Source: Acestrorhynchus altus
Taxonomy: Eukaryota; Chordata; Actinopteri; Characiformes; Acestrorhynchidae
NCBI GenBank assembly: GCA_034509495.1
Contig: CM067509.1
Location: 5,554,288-5,618,287 of the forward strand
Length of the DNA: 64,000 bases
Direction of reading: 5' to 3'
The notes below the pieces were generated by a model. It was given only the letters and a program-made list of their open reading frames with translations, did not search any database and was not told the origin of the DNA. The position numbers and the translations under genes are program-made. Shown here in pieces: positions 47,787-58,351 of the stretch; position 1 is the stretch's first letter, and the number at the start of each line of letters is the position of its first letter.

Positions 47787-49724
47787 GGTCCTGGGTTTGG
47801 TGATATGCAGAGAGCTTCTGAGTGTTTGATGCAGCAGCTGAACAAACCTCTGATGTAGAGCTTGCTTTGAGCCCTGGCCAGGTCAGAGATGAAAGTCTAG
47901 TGCGCATCTGAGCTGGTCCAGCCTTGTGAGGCAGGCAGGAGATTCCGCCGCATATTCATACTGTCATCAGTGATGAAAGTTAACAAACAGGTGGCCTGCA
48001 AAACTAATCAGCCTCAGAGCACAATTTATACCAGCGTTTATCGTCCCGACAAACAACAGCCGAATGTTGAATAGGCTGCCGAGCCAGAGATCAGAGGCGG
48101 CTCTTTCACCTCCCTACACTGTTACACGACACGTTACAAGCCACCTGAAATCATTAGAGGCTCCAGCTTTCTGTTCTTTTCCCTGCTTTGCATGAGCTTC
48201 AGTACAAAATGGAAGAAGGACAGTTCCTGCATTCTGACCAATCTTAGTGCTGTAGTTTCCAGATTCAATTTGCAGGCTCTTTCCAGTGCCTCGATTGCGT
48301 CGAGTTCAGGGGTGGCTGATTTGGCCCCGTCCGACCGGACTTGAGTTTGACCCATAATAATACCAATGTAGATTCCAGCTTTTCAGGTCAGCTCTTAAAA
48401 ATAAAATGGCTGCAATGCATTATTTAAATGATGCCATAGCAGAACCATTCTTTGATTGCATTAGGAACCATTTTTTAAAGAGGTATATATGTAAATGTTG
48501 AAGGTTCAGCTAAAGCGGTGGTCCAGGAACGGACCCAGATGCTGTCCAAGCTGGACTTGGACCTGTGATTGATAAACTACTTGTTGAAGTGTTTATGGGG
48601 AAACTAAGGCTTATGACTGGAAGGTCACTGGTAATGAAGCAAAATGAGCATTGGGGATCCCACACCTTACAAACGAAGGAGACCTCCACGATGCCTCCAC
48701 CCAAGCAGATGAAATGAAACCAGCTGGCAGAGACCTTTGTCTTTTGAATGGATGAAACGAAATTGGAATGGATGAAATCAGCACAGGTGACCCCACCCCT
48801 TCAAACAGTCAAAACAGGAAGAATGACATAAAGAATCTTGTTGGGTCTCCATGACATCGGTGCATTCTCCTGTATGTAGATGAGCTCTTTTCTGATTGGA
48901 CGCCCTGTATTGCACAATAACAAAAGCATTCTGGACTGAAATATCCCTTATAATAAAATAGACGAGTATTAATGAGGTTTTTTTTGTGACATCATAAAAA
49001 CAGCAGGCTGTTTGTGCCGCTTAGTTTTCATAAATAATCATTTCTAAATGTTAACAGAATGAAACTAAATGAGGTTCCTTTATGAAATCATTTGAGGAAG
49101 AATGGGTTTTATGAGCTTTTTAAAATGTCCTTCAGCTCAGGCTTAAAGAAACAGGGTCTTCTCTTGTTTCTCGTGACTTCCCATGTAAGCAAAATGACAC
49201 GTTGATTTCAGAGCCACTCGGAAATGAAATATTCACATTACCACGGCACGCTTGCTCACCGCTGCCATGCATCCAGGTTGCTCCAGCAGTGCTGCAATAT
49301 GGTCTGTTCTGCTTCCATCCTCCCTTCCTTCTAAAGCTTTTGCTTCCAGGATGAAAAAAGCCTTTTCCACCATTTGTCTGGGAGAGATTCCTGATTTGTG
49401 TTTACTGTTGTGCTCCTTGCTGTAGTGTGGGCTCAGCCTTTCCTGCTCCTGATGGTTTCACTGTACCACACGTTTCCCGTTGAGGTCTGCCGTTGCTTTT
49501 AATGAAGCAACTGGATCCATCTGTGAAGACAGACTATTTACACTCAGCATATGGATGGTATCTGCATATACTTTGACCAGAATATGTCAAAAATAAATCA
49601 ATTCTCAGAGCATATTTTGAATTTATGGACACAGATAGCAGAGCTGAATAAGAAGAATAAGGAGCTTTGGACATTTGAGGAGGGAGATACAGCCCCCCTA
49701 AAACACCTCTAACAGCATCCATGT
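47786..49724. other. Non-coding, nothing recognised
   Basis: No exon is supported. Positions 47930-48110 have conserved-element-like texture. Nothing else stands out. Confidence 0.35.
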
Positions 49725-49915
49725 GTGCATCTACAACCTTCCTTCTGAAGGACTTCAGAGGATCTCCCCATGGTGACACCACTCACTTCAACAATCAAGA
49801 GCAAACCAAACCAATGTCTGAGGTTAAAATAAGACCTCCAAAGTTCTCTCTGACCATGTTCTAATCATCTGCAGCTGATGTCCTGCACCTTCTAATTCAA
49901 TGCTTTTTAAGTAGT
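49725..49915 (-). mobile_element. Tc1-like family B relic, copy 2
   Basis: On the minus strand it shares blocks with 57240-57400: AACTTTGGAGG, GTTTGGTTTGCTCTTGATTG, GAAGTGAGTGG, a changed GTGTCACC, and GAAGGTTGTAGATGC. No coding frame is intact. Confidence 0.65.
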
Positions 49916-49949
49916 GATACTTCAGATAGATGCTGGTGATGATGGTGTG

Positions 49950-50215
49950 ATGCTGTTACCCGTTGTAACGGGGCCGGGCACCCGAGTGGTTTGGCTGCCC
50001 AACGAGGTTGCAAAAAAGCAGCAGTTCGAAAAGAGGTGGTGGTTGACTTCACAAGCATCACAGGAGGCATGTGCTCGTCCTCGTCCTCACCCTGCTAGTG
50101 TCAGAAGGAGAGTCCTAGAGGGGTGGGGAACTGGCACTTCCAAATTGGGGGGACGGCTGGGACATAAAACAACCACATACCTTTCTCTATACAATACAAC
50201 ATACAATATGGCATC
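49950..50215 (+). mobile_element. SINE B, copy 2
   Basis: The head has CCCGAGTGGTTTGGCTGCCC and GCAGCAGTTCGAA, then AAAGAGGTGGTGGTTGACTT, a GGAGGCATGTGCTCGTCCTC block and CTAGTGTCAGAAGGAGAGTC, as in the copy at 30383. Both halves are more diverged in the head than in the body. Confidence 0.6.
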
Positions 50216-50572
50216 ACTGCAGTGAATATGAAGGTATCTGATTGGTTGTCCCCGAGAAGGTTTCATTGTCAAAATATTGAACTTCCCCTTTAATGCGAGA
50301 ACTCTCCTCGTCTTCATTCCATAAGCCAAAGGTTTTATTCTCAGATGAGGCGAGGCAGGGCTGGAATTGCTTGAGGCTAATGTGCTGTGACACTGATGGT
50401 GTTTAGTGGTGGCTTTTTTGTCTCAGTTGGCTTGCTCCAACAACACTTGCTACATGTGTTTTTTTCCCGGAGACAGCCTAATGAGAGTGTGTCTGCAGTC
50501 CACCCACTCCGGGAGGAAGAGCCGGCAGCCGGCAGCACTGTACTAATCACAGGCTACCGGCTGATATCACTG

Positions 50573-50574
<2 letters not shown>

Positions 50575-50633
<59 letters not shown>
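50575..50633. repeat. (GT)n microsatellite
   Basis: Pure GT run of about 29 units. Confidence 0.98.
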
Positions 50634-50635
<2 letters not shown>

Positions 50636-50889
50636 TTATCCTCACAGGCCTTGCTCCTCGTGCTCTCGGCTGCCTTGCAAATTATTCCTCGTAGTCATAC
50701 GTACAGTCTCAAATAGTGACAGTAATGAGTATCAATTAACCTTGTCCCTCGTGCCCTCAGTGAGTCCACTGTGAGTTTAGAGAGACACGAGTGCCTGCAT
50801 ATGGGTGTGCACAAGAATGCATACTGCCAATTAGAGATGGTACCAGTCTGATACCCATTAAAACCAGCTGTTTAATTTGTGTGGGTCCC

Positions 50890-51130
50890 TCTTGTTCCAT
50901 CAAAATAGCTCTGATTATCAAGGCATGGACTCCATAAGATCTATGAAAGTGTCTTCTTTAAGGTGAAGTTCACAATACCAGGCTGATGGTGTTCAGATGG
51001 TTCACTGGTTGTCCTTCCTCAAAGCACTTTTGCTAGGTACTGACCACTGCATACCTGGAACACTCCTCAAGACTTGACAGATGTTTTGGAGATGAGCTCA
51101 CCCAGTCATCTAGAACATCGCAGTCTGGTT
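50890..51130 (-). mobile_element. Tc1-like transposon relic, antisense fragments
   Basis: GGCATGGACTCCATAAGATC (the antisense of the transposase GLMESM codons seen at 29.76 kb) and, further on, GCTAGGTACTGACCACTGCA, GTTTTGGAGATGAGCTCACC and CAGTCATCTAGAACATC. These match, by memory, antisense pieces of a common fish transposase gene. The middle is deleted. Confidence 0.55.
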
Positions 51131-51139
51131 CTTGTCTCA

Positions 51140-51510
51140 GGAAAACCTTTGTACTATAATTTGCTGGGAGGATTTGATTGTATTCACTGACAAGAGCATT
51201 GGACGATCAACACTCCACTTCATCCCCAATTTTCCCTCTCTTTTCAAAAGTACTGGATGGAGCGCCATCATTCCAGAGAACACAGCTCCACTGCTCCACA
51301 GCTCAATGCTGGGGGCTCTATACCCCTTTAGTCCACACCTGGCATTAAGCATGGTGTCAATAAGTGTATCTGCTCCAGAGAGTCCTATTCTACTGGTGGT
51401 ACTTCTCCACAGGGACTAGACAAGCTGAGTGTGCATTTGCACTTCTGTGACAGCAATGGGTTCATTAGAAGGGATGTCTGCAAATTTTTGGACATGCAGT
51501 GTCAACTATG
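51140..51510 (+). mobile_element. MITE family A, copy 6
   Basis: GCTGGGAGGATTTGATTGTA, AAAAGTACTGGATGGAGCGC, CATCATTCCAGAGAACACAG, CTATACCCCTTTAGTCCACA and the end GGGATGTCTGCAAATTTTTG. It lies immediately after the preceding transposon relic. The left terminus is not clear. Confidence 0.7.
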
Positions 51511-52114
51511 TATATATGAAGGTCAGGCAGCTGAATGTGCCGCTGAAGTGGCCCGAGTACCTGAGGTCAGATTTCTCAAAGGCAGAAAACTTCCATTTGA
51601 AAGGGCAGTGACTTTGTCATGGCCACCTTTGCCATATTCCAGAGGGAGATGGAGATGGATAAGGGAATATAGAGAAGCTCTCTCTCAGCCATTGTGCCCT
51701 CTCGAGGGAAACATCAGAGTATCGCTGCCTTCATTCCGTATTCTCCCCAGCTTGGAGGATATGTCTCCTCAGAGACAGGCTAGCCAGTCACCACCTGCAA
51801 CTCGGCTTCTCAGGAGCTCTCCGCAGCCGGCCAGCTACTTCTCTCTGCCTGACATTTCCCCCTTCATTAAGTCATCAGGCTACTACTAATACCCTACCAC
51901 TGACATCTACACTCTTAAGGAAGAACACCCTCCAGGTAGAGCTTTTCAGGGTCCTTTGACTTGCGTCTGCAGAAATTTTTTGCATTTAGAAAAAAAAAAA
52001 CACTTTTGTGGAGGATCAGAGAAGATCCCAATCGACCCTGAAGAGTTTATGAAATCAGATCCTGGAAGCAGGAAATTGGTCGCAGTGTGGGTTTCTTTCC
52101 TTTGCATAAAATAC
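51511..52114. other. Non-coding, open frame of unknown meaning
   Basis: A 152-codon + frame (51431-51889) begins inside the adjacent MITE and runs through unique sequence. It has no recognised domain and no splice context I can support. It is left as a non-gene. Confidence 0.35.
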
Positions 52115-52500
52115 TCTATATATGCAAACGCTTGTGGACACCCCTGCTAATGAATGCATTCAGCTGCTTTAATTTGCATTGCTGATACGGATGTGCAAAT
52201 GCACACACAGCTTGTCTAGTCCCTGTAGAGAAGTACTGCAAACAGAGTAGGACTCTCTGGAGCAGATGAACAGATATGAACCTATGTCTAATGCCAGACG
52301 TGAGCTGGAGGGGTAGAAAGCCCCCCAGTATTGAGCTGTGGAGCAGTGGAGCTGTGTTCTCTGGAATGATGGAGCTCCATCCAGTACTTTTGGAATGTGT
52401 TGGGGAGTTGGTGATGAGTGGAGGTGGTGATCATCCAACTTCCTGACTTCGCTGTATGCAATCGGATCCTCACACCAAACTCCAGTAGGACATCTTCTCT
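52115..52500 (-). mobile_element. MITE family A, copy 7
   Basis: GCAAACGCTTGTGGACACCC, TAATGAATGCATTCAGC, GTAGAGAAGTACTGCAAACA, GAGCTGTGGAGCAGTGGAGC and GATGGAGCTCCATCCAGTAC, followed by GATGATCATCCAAC-like and CAATCGGATCCTCACA blocks. It is nearly complete. Confidence 0.8.
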
Positions 52501-52872
52501 GGACAGTAGAGACAGTTACTCCAACAAAATTGCATTGCATGTAAAGAAGGAATGGAGTTCCTTCTGGTATGAACGACAGTCCATACTGCTGCCATCTCAA
52601 GATCTCGCCTTGAAGACACAGATACTACGCCGTGGTCGGTCTCATCTCCAGAACAATCCCTGATGGAAAATGTGTGGATGCTACTGGACGCTCTATCAAC
52701 ACTCCACCCCTACCACACCATCTGCAGAACTGAGTGAGAACATTCAAGCTGCATGAGATGGATCATCACAGGACACCATTAGGAACCTCTACAACTCCAT
52801 GCAGAGACGTCTGGCATGTTGCGTTAAACCCGACGCCGTACTGAGAGACACCACTTCTGTATGAGTAGATCA
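52501..52872 (+). mobile_element. Tc1-like transposase C-terminal relic
   Basis: 52570-52700 contains CTGCTGCCATCTCAAGATCT and GATGGAAAATGTGTGGATGC (shared in diverged form with 23155-23225). 52707-52872 is the 166-bp block shared with 10220-10385, with a DTIRNLYNSMQRRL frame. Together they cover roughly the last third of a Tc1-type transposase gene. Stops and frame changes make it inactive. Confidence 0.65.
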
Positions 52873-54204
52873 ATAAATATTGATCAGATCAGACTACAGT
52901 TATCATCAGTTATTGATCCTGATCACCTTCATCTTCCTTCCCAACATCACTGAAATCCTACACGTCCTTCTGGAAGAAACTATCATTTACCTCATTTACA
53001 TGCATTCCATTGTGATGAAGTAGGGTACTTTAACCGTAGGTGTTGAAGCCCACTTTATGGGTAGTGTAGGGCGAGAAGTCAGAGGTCCCGACAAATGGAG
53101 CAGGCAGAACCAGTTTATTTAGCAGGACAACTATTTACAAGTACAATCGCGCAAGAAAATAAAGAAAAGAAAACAACGATGGAACAATAAGTTCCACTAA
53201 CTTCAGTGGAACCAACCAATGACTACAAAGTCACAAACAGGTCTCTTCAGACAGGTCTACAGCTTCTCAATGTCTCCACTCACTCTGTCCTCGACTCTAC
53301 CTTAGAGCAGGCTTTATACAGGTAGCCCCTCCCCCTGGGTTCTACCAATATCAGCACAGGCAATGTTCTAAATACAACATACAACGATTGTTGACACACA
53401 ATCGCATTCAGTGCTCATCATGCATTAGTACCTTTCACCAAACTGATTCATCGTGTCCTTTCTACCAAACAAGGACCATAAGTCTTCAACACACTTCATC
53501 TTTAGCCCTTCCCAAGTCCAATCTCCCCTCTCCTCACACCAGAGGTGGACTCACCCAGGTGATTAAAAACTCAGACTTCACTCGCTTTACTCTTTTGCCC
53601 AGGTTTAGCTGTGGACCACACACACACAGGTGTGAGCAGGTACGTGTGTAACCTTCCTGATGGTAATGTGTGTGTGCGTGAGCTTACAGCATTACATACA
53701 TATTATAAATCCCATGCTCTTAAAGGCACAGTATCAAATCCCAGCCTGTTTACTTCTAAGGGACAAAGAGAGGTTGATTATTTTTAGCAGATAAACTCAC
53801 ACCCGTGTCATGAGTGATTCACCGTGGAAGAAATGAAATTCTACAAAATGTCAGATATGGGCCTTTAAAGAACTCGGGAAAGATCTTCCTCAGCAACTTG
53901 TCTGCCCACTCCTGCACAACTAGCAGTTTTGCTGAGTAATCAATCAGAAGACCACTAACAGGTGGTGTGTGGAGCAGCGACGGATGAACGGCTCTCTCCT
54001 TTTCAGAAAGACGGATTAACATAGCTGTGCACGGCTTCGTTTTACAGTGATAGATACGGGACTGAATGAAAACATGGGATTAGAACCTCACGTGTTTGCT
54101 TCCAGACGTCTGTACTGGGTGAACGTTTGCTTTGTATCTACAGCGGGTCAGGGATTAAGCCTAGTCTGGGACTAAAAACACATTCTTTGTAGATATACTT
54201 TGTA
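52873..54204. other. Non-coding, nothing recognised
   Basis: No exon or known repeat is supported. A short TGTG/CACA stretch lies near 53615-53680. Confidence 0.4.
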
Positions 54205-54400
54205 TTTCACTGGCCTGGTGGTTGGGGAACCAGCCTTGTGACTAGAAGGTCGCCGGTTTGATTCCCTGAACTGGCAGGGACTGACTGAAGTGCCCTTGAG
54301 CAAGGCACTGAACTCCCCGGCTGCTCCCTGGGCACTGAGGATAGGGCTGCCCACCGCTCCGGCCACGTGTGGTCACTGTCCAGTGGATCAAATGGGTATA
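54205..54400 (+). mobile_element. tRNA-derived SINE A
   Basis: A box TGGCCTGGTGGTTGGGGAAC and B box GCCGGTTTGATTCCCTGAAC are both preserved, with the shared tail AAGTGCCCTTGAGCAAGGCA, GCTGCTCCCTGGGCACTGAG and GCTGCCCACCGCTCCGGCC. It is the best-preserved copy of the four. It lies about 0.9 kb upstream of the HS6ST3 exon. Confidence 0.85.
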
Positions 54401-55284
54401 ATTACAATGTAAGCTTCAAACAGGAGTTTATATGCAGGATCTTCTGGTTGAACAAACACTTGTGTAAAATGTGTGTGTAAAATGTCTCCCTCTTGAAAGT
54501 AAAATACTTAAATAATAAGAAACGGAATTAAGGACTGTTTTCATTATGAATTTATAAGCTGATTATTTTTCTTCATTCATGGTTTGGTTTTTTAAAATGT
54601 GGAAATAGTAGGTTTTTTTTTAATACTTAAGAAAATGTTTGATACCCACCAGTTTGGATTCCATGCTACACCTTAAACCAGTGTTCTGCTGCAACCCTCG
54701 TGTTCACCACTGACCCCCGAGTAACAGATTGCCTTAAATAAGTGTATCTGTGTTATTGTAAGAAGGGTGCTCGGCTGAGCGCAATTACCGCCCTGACCTT
54801 CTTTGCATTTCACATGACTGGCAGATTCCGACGTCCCCCGTCTTTTTTCCTTCACCTATAAAATGTCCTCTGCTGTCTTTTGTGAACAGTAGAGCTGCGC
54901 TGAATTGAAATGAAAAGTTCTCATTTCTTGTCTGTGTTCAGTGGCTGTTCCGCGGCTTACGAGGCCTGAGCAGATAGTCTCTCTCTGGAGGAGAGGCAGT
55001 GATGTGTGTAAAAAGAATATGTTTCATTTAACAGCCGCTCTCTCCTGAAAGTGCCTGTGGATTCCAATTTCTCTGGACTGACGTTCTGCAGACAGTTGAT
55101 GGATGAACAACCTGATCACAGTTATCGTGAAAAAACAGTCCGCCTGCTGTCAGAGAACGTTAAAGAAAAGAGAATAAGATGTGCTTGAGACTACGTCGCT
55201 GATGCCTAACACGGCTAACTGATATTGATCTATCTTTCTTTTTTTTCCTTTATTCTGTGGGCGTCAGGTCCATAACCCAACATT
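54401..55284. other. End of the intron, nothing recognised
   Basis: AT-rich sequence leading to the splice acceptor. No exon or repeat is supported. Confidence 0.45.
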
Positions 55285-55324
55285 TGAGTAGCTCGCTGAC
55301 TGTGTTTTCCGTTTCCCCTTGCAG
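55285..55324 (+). promoter_or_regulatory. hs6st3: 3' splice site of the hs6st3 terminal exon
   Basis: A branch-point candidate CTGAC (55296-55300) lies about 25 bp before the AG. TGTGTTTTCCGTTTCCCCTT is the polypyrimidine tract, followed by GCAG ending at 55324. The split codon (AG|G, Arg if exon 1 ends in AG or CG) gives a phase-2 junction before Asn-Phe-Tyr-Tyr, which fits the family. Confidence 0.85.
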
Positions 55325-56027
55325 GAACTTCTACTACATCACCATGCTGAGGGACCCCGTGTCGCGCTACCTGAGCGAGTGGAAGCACGTGCAGCGAGGC
55401 GCCACCTGGAAGACGTCCCTGCACATGTGCGACGGCCGCTCACCCACGCAGGCTGAGCTTCCCGCCTGCTACAGTGGAGACGACTGGTCGGGCGTGACGC
55501 TCCGAGAGTTCATGGACTGCCCATCCAATCTGGCCAGCAACAGGCAGGTGCGCATGCTCGCTGACCTGAGCCTGGTGGGCTGCTACAACCTGTCGTCCAT
55601 GAACGAAAGTGAGCGCAACCCCATCCTTTTGGCCAGTGCCATGAGCAACTTGAAGAACATGGCCTTCTACGGCCTGACCGAGTTCCAGCGCAAGACGCAG
55701 TACCTGTTTGAGCGTACCTTCCACCTGCGCTTCATCTCCGCCTTCACGCAGCTCAACAGTACGCGTGCCGCCAACGTGGAGCTGCGTGAGGACGTGCGCC
55801 GCCGTATCGAGCACCTCAACTTTCTGGATGTGCAACTGTACGAGTTCGCCAAGGACCTGTTCCTGCAGCGGGTCCAGTATGAACGCCAGCGCGAGCGCCG
55901 AGAAGAGAGGCTGAAGCGGCGCGAGGAACGCCACCGGCTGCGTGAGCAGAAGGTCAGGCAGCAGGAGGACAGCAAGGTACAGCCTGCCACCACCGAGGAC
56001 TACACTAGCCAGGTGGCCCGCTGGTGA
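55325..56027 (+). CDS. hs6st3: Heparan sulfate 6-O-sulfotransferase 3, terminal exon (partial CDS)
   Basis: Encodes the C-terminal 233 complete codons of a Golgi type II membrane enzyme. The enzyme transfers sulfate from PAPS to the 6-O position of glucosamine in heparan sulfate. Numbering from the first complete codon: NFYYITMLRDPVSRYLSEW at 1-19 contains the 3'-phosphate-binding Arg/Ser motif of sulfotransferases; conserved blocks are at 24-38 (RGATWKTSLHMCDGR) and 72-87; four Cys (35, 48, 65, 86) may form disulfides; N-glycosylation sequons are at 88, 93 and 144. Residues 182-217 are Arg/Glu/Lys/Gln-rich and probably coiled-coil. The chain ends in TEDYTSQVARW. Choice of HS6ST3 over HS6ST1 and HS6ST2 rests on MLRDPVSRYLSEWKH, MNESERN and the TEDYxSQVxRW end (by memory of the paralogs). 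The start codon, the PAPS 5'-loop and the catalytic His belong to an exon outside the window. The exon is much GC-richer than its surroundings. Fish may have a and b copies; which this is cannot be told. Confidence 0.93.
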
Positions 56028-56480
56028 TGCCTCTCACATGAACGCACAAACATGGCCCCAGTTCCGAGGCCGAGGAGGTTGCATTCTCACCTCTATTTTG
56101 TCTCTCTCTCTCTCTCGTTCTCTTTCTCTTTGTCTTCTTTTCTTTCTCGAGCTGCGGTATGAGTCGGCACACTGGGAAGCAGTTTCACCACACTGTCAAC
56201 TCTGAGAACCTGAAACATCCACGCAGTCAGGATCTGGAACGCAATTTTCGGTACTTTGCATATGATTAGAGAATAGATCTGCCACTAACGGCCTCCAGCA
56301 GACGAGGGTCATTTGACAGATACAGCTCAACGCACTGGCTTTCTGAAAATGTCCCAACATAAGTAGCTTTGATGATCAAGAACAGGGCAAGCAATAACAG
56401 CAAGAGCAGAATCTCGTCTAGTTAGAGAATAGTCCGACCCACACGTCGAGTCAGATGCAGTCAATAAAATCGACACGAAT
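56028..56480 (+). other. hs6st3: Probable 3' UTR of hs6st3
   Basis: Follows the TGA directly. It has a CT-rich tract at 56100-56150 (CTCTCTCTCTCTCGTTCTC and similar). An AATAAA at 56463-56468 is the first good polyadenylation-signal candidate; others occur in the A-rich stretch at about 56982-57010. The true end is not determined. Confidence 0.5.
56463..56468 (+). terminator. Candidate polyadenylation signal
   Basis: Canonical AATAAA about 435 bp after the stop codon. Use is inferred only. Confidence 0.35.
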
Positions 56481-57039
56481 TCGGGGAGTGTAGAATCGGG
56501 GTTCTACACTAATTCTCATCCATTGATGACATTAATTCTTTAGCAATCACTGGAGTCCAAACACCTTTTCACAAGCAGACTCCAATTTTGCATGTACTGT
56601 TATAGTGCCATTATTGATGTCAGTACACAATTTTAATCGAACGAAACTTTGATCTTCTTTCGTTTTTTGCTTCTAGCAGCGCCCCCTTTAGACCAAATGA
56701 AATAGGTTTGATGCCAAAGATATATAGCTACAAATAAGGAAATCGTGAAAAAGTGGAATTGTCTGAAATCAAGTTTAAATATGGAATTTTCTCATTTTGA
56801 GACTGAAGAACGTTTACCTCTTGACATCATGGTGAACGCCGAAACCCACGCCATCAGAGGAGCAGCAGAAGAGAGTGCTACCTGTCCCCCAAGTTTCATG
56901 TCCCTCAAATGTGCCAGTGAATTAAAATGTATTATTTTTATCAGTGAGATATTTCAATTAAGTGATAAATTAACACAAACTTAAAATAAAAAATAAAAAA
57001 AAATAAAATTAAAAAAAGGATTTGTCTAATGTCCCTTTG
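56481..57039. other. Downstream of hs6st3, possible longer 3' UTR
   Basis: No coding evidence. A-rich from 56980 to 57016 with several AATAAA-like signals, which could serve a longer transcript. Confidence 0.35.
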
Positions 57040-57810
57040 AGTACTACATGTTCAAACAGTCACGTGAAAAAGTGAACACCCCCCCAAAAAAATCATTGTT
57101 TCCCCCTTCACATATTTAAACATACAGATCTTTGAACTTCATTTGAACCGTATTGAGATGGAGGTTAAAACTAAACACATTCAACTGATGAAATGTTGAT
57201 TTTCATGTGTCTGTAAAATTTGAATCAGGTGTAGCACATCAGCTACCGATGATTAGTCCTTCACCAGAGAGAACTTTGGAGGAGACTTCAGACGTTAGTT
57301 TGGTTTGCTCTTGATTGGTGAAGTGAGTGGGATCACCAGTGAGATCCGAAAAGCTCTCTGAGGCTGTCAGAAAGAAGGTTGCAGATGTAGAAGGGTCTGT
57401 TTAAAAAGATCTCGGAAAATTAACAAGTGGAGAACATCTAAAGTAACCCGATCTGGCCGTCCCAGCAAGCTGCATAAAGAAGTCTCCCAACAATCCTAAA
57501 ATGTACAGCAACCACCATCGGAATAAGGGCTAGGAGGTGCGCAAGGAGGTAAACACTGCTGTCTGAATGCATAAAACATCAGGGCAAGAATAAAGTTTGC
57601 CAGAGAACATCTAGACAAAGACCAGAACATCTTTAGACGCAGTATCAGATGATATCTTTGGTACAAATTAAACACAACATTTGAACACAAGAACCTTTGA
57701 ACTGACTGTAAAGTGTGGAGGTGAAGCTGGAAAACATTCTCCCAGTTGATATTAGATACTGGTTGACAGTTATTGGAAACATATAATTGAGGTTATTCCT
57801 GCAAAAGTCA
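57040..57810 (+). mobile_element. Tc1-like family B relic, copy 3, longest
   Basis: The left end CAGTCACGTGAAAAAGTGAA-CACCCCCC resembles Tc1-type termini. Then come a 5' untranslated-like part and, from about 57300, remnants of the transposase gene in shifting frames: an N-terminal part (GAGATCCGAAAAGCTCTCTG), then a segment encoding GKNKVCQRTS and, in the correct frame, AREHLDKDQ-like residues. The final part encodes residues around CGGGTGAAG-like KCGGEAG codons (the post-first-Asp stretch). The right half is missing or strongly diverged. Related pieces lie at 15.4-15.8 and 49.7-49.9 kb on the other strand. Confidence 0.6.
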
Positions 57811-58351
57811 GAACCGTATACCAGCAAATGACTTTTAAAGACATTTCTTCAGTTGTGTGGTTAGTTACATCACATCCATCTGTAAACATAGTTAACATGA
57901 AGATCAAATGACCGCATGTTTAAATAGGTTTAAAAAGACTCTATCAGCCTGAAAACCTCTCTTCAGCGCATCTCTCGATACATATTCCCAACATAAATGA
58001 TGGGGTTGCAGCAGCAAATGCTTGGACCCACTGAGTGGCTTTGCATGCCCTCAAAATTCCAATCTTAATCGGATTGCTGCAGTTTTCTGATTGTTCAAGT
58101 TGTCATGGAAACAACATAGTCTGACTTCTTAGACTGAAGTAAGGTGTAGAAATTTGATTATAAAATCTCAGGAATCAGATTTCTCTGTGCATGTACTCTT
58201 TCGCTTCTTTCTTTCGCTTTTCTCTGTCGGCACTGGCGCAATCACATGCTTGTTTGAGTTTATTGGCTGGTAGCGGAGTAGAAATCTATTTACTGTCTGA
58301 CTCATGTAAACCTGGAGTTTTCCCCAATTTCTGATTACCCACATTCATGTT
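57811..58351. other. Non-coding, nothing recognised
   Basis: Spacer between two Tc1-type elements. Confidence 0.4.

Larger units (their letters stand above)
1..55324 (+). other. hs6st3: Probable long intron of hs6st3 (3' part)
   Basis: No coding exon with a convincing family match is seen upstream of the sulfotransferase exon at 55325. Open frames here are short, occur on both strands and coincide with simple repeats or transposon relics. Seen: a 3' splice site closes this stretch. Known: vertebrate HS6ST3 has two coding exons separated by a very large intron. Inference: all or most of these 55 kb are the 3' end of that intron. The first exon is outside the window, so the 5' part could in principle be another gene's intron or intergenic DNA. 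Confidence 0.6.

Noticed and set aside
51431..51889. 152-codon + frame
   Set aside because: It starts inside a MITE, and no domain or splice sites could be supported.
55440..55934. 164-codon minus-strand frame opposite the HS6ST3 exon
   Set aside because: A shadow of a GC-rich coding exon on the other strand.
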